Below are positions 36,201 through 38,859 of a stretch of 38,859 bases of DNA, in pieces. The stretch comes from Ectocarpus siliculosus (lineage: Eukaryota > Sar > Phaeophyceae > Ectocarpales > Ectocarpaceae), in assembly GCA_000310025.1 (NCBI GenBank), contig FN648721.1, positions 28,197-67,055 of the forward strand, in the 5' to 3' direction. Within the stretch, counting starts at the first letter, position 1. Every line of letters begins with the position of its first letter. Under the pieces are notes generated by a model. That model did no database searches and was not told the origin of the DNA. It was given only the letters and a program-made list of their open reading frames with translations. The translations under genes were made by a program, and so were the position numbers.

Positions 36201-37098
36201 CGGTAAATACATCGCATTAGACGAATTGCATCAATTTGATCACTGCAAGACCCATTGGTATCAAGCGTTGTTGGTGGAGTGGAGATGTCGGATTCTGTTG
36301 CTAGTGACCCTGGTCGAACGCTCTATCATTGTGGTGGACGCTCCTACTCCATTACGTCGGGCTGCATTGCTGTCGAAGATAACGTTCCGCAGATGCATCG
36401 ACCAGTTTTGGCACTTTTATCTTTGTGAATCAATCGTCTTTTCCATCGGGCGAAAGGAAGACGCGCTCACTCGAGTCTTCTAGCCAAGCTTGCCGAGTGG
36501 TTCCCTCACAACCGTTCATGACATCTTAGGGAAGTCTCCGGGGATGGCGTGATCGGGATGCATCCTACCCTGCGGGTAGCAGCTCCTTCCGCCGGGGATG
36601 TTCGGGGCGAGGAAAATGCCGGATTTTTCGAGTATCAAAGTATCACCACTTTGGAAAGGACTCCAGGTAAGGGCTTACTGTGGCAAGAGGGATTATATAT
36701 CGTCGCCACGCACGGGAAGATGTGTGGGCATGCGACAACAACCTGCAAATGTAGCCGCCTTCAGGGCTTGCTGCCAACCGCGCACCCGTTTCACGGAGGA
36801 TGATTTTTCTTGGTGCAGGTAGTGCTTGCAGCCGCACTGGCTTGCCCTTTTCTCAAGACTGTCCCTGCGCCTCCGCACAAATGCGCCGTCATTGGTCTTT
36901 GTTTTTGGAACACCGAGTAGGTTTTCCTCGTCCCCTAACCGAGCTGCCGAATGAATAACAGCAGATCACCCTTCTCCCGCAGGCACCATGGGAGGCCACT
37001 TTAGCTTCACGCCGCGCGACCTCAATTCGCCGAGAGGAGCTCAGTTCAACGCCCGCGTGCCCACGTTTCACTTGGTGGAGCCCACGTTCTTGTATTAG
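25831..37098 (+). CDS. FBXO3: FBXO3/SKIP16-like protein: F-box, SUKH and ApaG domains, multi-exon
   Basis: This is a predicted substrate-recognition subunit of an SCF (Skp1-Cullin-F-box) ubiquitin ligase. Well supported exons: 25831-26004, 26627-26761, 27136-27228, 27486-27580, 32459-32646, 33315-33465, 34003-34055, 34957-35023, 35597-35661, 36530-36666, 36983-37098 (TAG at 37096-37098). Less sure: about 29843 or 29991 to 30130, 30350 to 30571 (or 30499), and 31700-31819. From 32459 on, every phase agrees and the protein aligns by eye along its whole length with plant SKIP16 and animal FBXO3 from WLEEY to the ApaG end. F-box, SUKH and ApaG in this order define the family. The N-terminus is open: 25831 follows a CAG acceptor, the first in-frame ATG there is at 25896, and an upstream exon is possible. 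The gene contains a 143-base assembly gap in one intron. Confidence 0.88.
27486..27580 (+). other. SUKH (SMI1/KNR4) domain, first part
   Basis: After TGCTTAG the exon reads GVSEQELDTAEEALGWPLP, then THLRLLYRFHNGQ, the hallmark of eukaryotic SMI1/KNR4 (SUKH) domains in FBXO3 and SKIP16. The split codon with 27228 is in phase. The exon appears to end with CAG before GCAAGC, a possible GC donor. An alternative GT donor seven bases further on (after 27587) would add two residues and leave phase 1, which fits a strong acceptor at 29842. Confidence 0.8.
28226..29047. mobile_element. Foldback (inverted-repeat) element in an F-box gene intron
   Basis: Two nested inverted-repeat pairs surround the assembly gap. 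Inner arms 28271-28360 and 28581-28670 are reverse complements with about three mismatches in 90 bases (left arm starts ATTTCCGAGCCGGTTTTTAC). Outer arms 28227-28250 and 29024-29047 match over 24 bases (GCTTCTTGGCTGGCCCAGCT on the right). On the left the arms are only 20 bases apart, while on the right 353 bases (28671-29023) separate them. No coding capacity is visible. A foldback or MITE-like element with a nested insertion in its right arm would explain this. Target duplications were not found. Confidence 0.7.
28374..28516. other. Assembly gap (143 N)
   Basis: A run of N between a poly-T run and a small stem (CCCTATATT, 28517-28525, and AATATAGGG, 28543-28551). It falls at the centre of the inverted repeats, where sequencing and assembly often fail, and its length may be only nominal. 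Open frames that appear to cross it have no meaning. Confidence 0.98.
29843..30130 (+). other. SUKH domain, second part (5' boundary uncertain)
   Basis: Encodes SLGLLGGYCFYQRMTTSKLF followed by SLQRG, matching the G-L-x-G-G-Y...Y...LL.L core of FBXO3/SKIP16. Two acceptors are possible: TTTCCCTGCAG at 29842, and TTTAG at 29990 after a long pyrimidine-rich stretch. The first joins in phase to a phase-1 donor after 27587; the second would need another small exon. The 3' end is probably the GAAG before GTATTG (30130). Confidence 0.6.
30350..30571 (+). other. Probable helical exon with a duplicated six-residue unit
   Basis: After TTTTTCTAGCTAG the frame reads INGQHGTIHASDSISSNLS and later RMSIAMLRREVAEESEET, a helix at the place where SKIP16 has a similar charged segment. 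Phase agrees with a 30130 end. The exon may stop at 30499 or run on through two copies of S-K-T-I-A-P to a GTATAA donor at 30572. Both leave phase 1. Confidence 0.5.
30499..30534 (+). repeat. In-frame 18-bp tandem duplication
   Basis: AGTAAAACCATAGCACC occurs twice in direct succession (30499-30516 and 30517-30534, 17 of 18 bases identical). Each copy carries A followed by GTAAAA, a possible 5' splice site, and each encodes S-K-T-I-A-P in the exon frame. Confidence 0.9.
31700..31819 (+). other. Candidate exon in the F-box gene
   Basis: Forty codons between TTTTTTTAATAAG and GTGAGC read RIVNVCGLLVACANRWGTDL and continue DTIRARGGFLLAAG. Codon use and splice sites look genuine, and its phase-0 end fits the start of the next sure exon (32459, TWVGKDGNVRFDGKSG). 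Its phase-0 start does not fit the phase-1 end upstream, so a further small exon must lie between, or this call is wrong. Its position corresponds to the hydrophobic strand before the acidic strand of the SUKH domain. Confidence 0.4.
32459..33465 (+). other. F-box protein: end of SUKH domain and linker to ApaG
   Basis: Exon 32459-32646 reads TWVGKDGNVRFDGKSG, a Pro/Gly/Ser-rich loop, then LMTWLEEYL. Exon 33315-33465 reads RLQCGHYMVRSKWRES, later GVWLFPAEGGDGCVTDVTQ. Joined as WLEEYLRRLQCGHY this matches SKIP16 (WLEEHGRRLQTG) residue for residue in spacing. The join needs a GC donor, AAG before GCGAGT at 32647, and the phase (2) is exact. The other possible donor, GTTGTG at 32651, does not keep phase. 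Confidence 0.85.
33827..33872. repeat. 23-bp tandem duplication in an F-box gene intron
   Basis: The unit beginning AGATGATCCATTACG occurs twice without any difference (33827-33849 and 33850-33872). It lies in the intron between 33465 and 34003, so it should not alter the protein. Confidence 0.95.
34003..37098 (+). other. ApaG (DUF525) domain of the F-box protein (five exons)
   Basis: Exons in order: GVEVQVSPALAPEECADR (34003-34055), DLVWAYSVRMQLLRDHPSRP (34957-35023), AMSSCQLSTRHWEIDGPDGF (35597-35661), GDGVIGMHPTLRVAAPSAGD continuing to FFEYQSITTLERTP (36530-36666), and GTMGGHFSFTPRDLNSPRG continuing to FNARVPTFHLVEPTFLY before TAG (36983-37098). These match the ApaG strands of SKIP16, including Y-S-x-R-M, C-Q-L-x-x-R-H-W, G-x-x-V-I-G-x-x-P-x-L and the final amphipathic strand. 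All phases agree (0 to 2, 2 to 0, 0 to 2, 2 to 1, 1 to stop). ApaG domains are beta sandwiches thought to bind substrates or partners. Confidence 0.9.
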
Positions 37099-38859
37099 GT
37101 TGTCGGCGCAATTGTCGAAGATGCCGTTTCCTGGTGAACGCATTTCCTAAGAGCCGACGGGGTGTACATTGCACATTCTCACCGAATACGGTGGATGTCC
37201 AGAGTACGGGCCTCTAGCACTGGCTCTGCCTGTTGTTTGTGTCCAAAGCTCATGCTGTGGCGAAACCGGTTGCTCATCGAGTCTTCGCCCTGCTTACCAT
37301 ACATCAGGAATATGTACACAGTGTGGTCATTTTAGTTATCTTTGCTTGTATTGCGAGGAAGGCAACATAACTTTTTTGGTGTGTGTTTTCAATTGCCTTT
37401 TGTAGCAAGACGTGCAGGATGTGATGTGATTCTGGACCAAGAGAGCGGTTAAAGTACGTTGTTCGTCTGTGTGTTCCCCTGCACCAAGGTTGCGTTTTTC
37501 AAGGTGCTGGTGGGCGCCGGCGTTTGGGCGAAGCCCATGGTTTTCGTTTTTTTTTGCAACCGAGGATACGTCCTACTAACAGCTTCTTTCCAACTCTTGG
37601 AGAGTAGACGGGCGGGGTGGGATTCGGGAAGATCGGAACAATCAGGCCATCTAACATCGGGGGCGCTTGGTGCCTTGATGTTGGAAGTACGTAGGACGTC
37701 CTACCAGTGTACCAGTATTTGTTTTGCGAAGAAGTGGCAGCGCAACCCAGTTGACTCAGCGCGTGTATCGGGAGGAGGTTTGGCGCCGAAAACGAGAGAG
37801 CAACGGTCCAAATGGCCCCGGCTAGACTTCGCCCGCGGGTGGCCATCGCAAGGACTTTGATGGAATACGAAGCAAAGATGCCAACATGGGTGTGCCTCCG
37901 GTGATGCTTCCAGGCAGATCCGCTTGTCATCCATCACACCGAACCAACAGATTTATTTTGTTTTCCCTTGGTTCGGTGTGATCGGTGACAACTCTGATCA
38001 TTTCAGGGCCGTGGTCGCATTTGTTCATTTTCCCCCACAACCGATGGTGTGCGTATTACGGCAGGAGTACATGGACAAACAACGTAGAAATGGACCAAAG
38101 ATGAACCGACTTCGCAGTAGTAAGGACATCCCACACAGGGGCATGAGTCCGCTTGTCGTCGTGGTGGGGGTGCATGGATGGACGAAACGACGAAATTAAC
38201 GTGCGTTCGTTTCGTCATAGTATCAGCAACGTGCTGTCGAACGGATCCTCCCCAAGCGGATAGTCTAACGTCGCCTCTAGATGCTACGTATGGATGAGAG
38301 TTGGCACCCACACCGCGCATTATTCAAACACCACACCTTTCGACACACGCACATACCATCTATTCAATCAACATACATACGCACGCCTCGCGGCGGAAAC
38401 CTTGTTTTCCGCCAAGAGAAAATCGAAAATCTACAACAACATATCCGTGCAGGGGGTGCAAACTACACGTTCTGTAGAGAGCGACCTTGCGTCTTGCTTC
38501 ATCGCAATCGTCTGACCGAGACACTGACCAGAAAACAAGAGTTACATTGTCTGTTGTGAGCACTCGGCAGCTGCCCAAACCTCCAGGAAGATGTAGCGCC
38601 AAACAAGGGGCGGCGAGATCGGGCAGGGGGTGCAAACGCCTGCACGCACTTCGCGAACCCCCCGAAAAAACATGTGGGTAATAAGGCTGACTCTTATGGC
38701 TCCCCATAGTTGGCCCGACGGATTTTTTTGGACGGGCATACCCCCCCCCCCCTGATTTCGACCAAAAGACAGACCTCTCACCACATCACCACAGAGTTCT
38801 CCCTCCATGATTGTCGGGTCATCACCAACCAGAACTTGAAGGCTGTACGCACCACACCT
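37099..38859. other. Region downstream of the F-box gene
   Basis: No gene is recognisable on either strand. The frame at 37499-37930 (-) and those at 37459-37860 and 38281-38559 (+) carry no motif. The stretch probably begins with the 3' UTR of the F-box gene. It contains the hairpin at 37924-37991, a weaker inverted repeat at 38181-38216 (GACGAAACG and CGTTTCGTC), and a poly-C run at 38741-38752. Confidence 0.4.
37924..37991. repeat. Long hairpin (inverted repeat)
   Basis: ATCACACCGAACCAA (37933-37947) and TTGGTTCGGTGTGAT (37968-37982) are perfect reverse complements over 15 bases with a 20-base T-rich loop. Outside them TTGTCA and TGACAA continue the pairing after a two- to three-base mismatch, giving a stem of about 24 pairs. 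It could be a MITE remnant or an RNA hairpin in a transcript. Confidence 0.8.

Noticed and set aside
1-38859. CRISPR array, operon, ribosome binding sites or bacterial terminators
   Set aside because: The window is eukaryotic, with spliceosomal introns in both genes. I found no regularly spaced direct repeats with unique spacers, and the hairpins do not suggest bacterial terminators.

Overview
The window looks like nuclear DNA of an intron-rich eukaryote with mid-range GC, many homopolymer and microsatellite tracts, and coding sequence cut into short exons by introns of a few hundred bases. It combines a kinesin-3 motor carrying an FHA domain (a family absent from land plants) with an F-box/SUKH/ApaG protein of the FBXO3/SKIP16 type. 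Together with the base composition and intron density, this suggests a stramenopile, perhaps a brown alga such as Ectocarpus. The organism is an inference; the two gene identities are read directly from conserved motifs.

Layout, left to right. Bases 1-4737 hold no gene I can identify. Bases 4738-19644 (+) encode a kinesin-3 (KIF1/Unc-104-like) protein in about 23 exons. In order these give the motor domain, a short coiled coil, an FHA domain, the kinesin-3 motif D-W-x-F-A-Q, a very large low-complexity exon, a second coiled coil and a disordered tail. The exon chain I propose keeps phase at nearly every junction and gives about 1,785 codons, close to animal KIF1 length. Bases 19645-25830 are intergenic and contain two diverged, head-to-tail copies of a decayed retroelement-like sequence on the minus strand (20836-22592) and a small palindrome. 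Bases 25831-37098 (+) encode the FBXO3/SKIP16-like protein: F-box, SUKH (SMI1/KNR4) and ApaG domains in order. One of its introns carries a foldback element with a 143-base assembly gap at its centre. Bases 37099-38859 have no recognisable gene but contain a strong hairpin.

The two genes point the same way and show no functional link. The kinesin should carry cargo along microtubules. The F-box protein should be a substrate adaptor of an SCF ubiquitin ligase. The points most worth following are the arginine-rich L12 loop that replaces the kinesin-3 K-loop, a 23-glycine tract that is either a motor-domain insertion or intronic, a GC-AG intron fixed by homology in the F-box gene, and the foldback element around the gap. 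I saw no obviously new multi-gene system.
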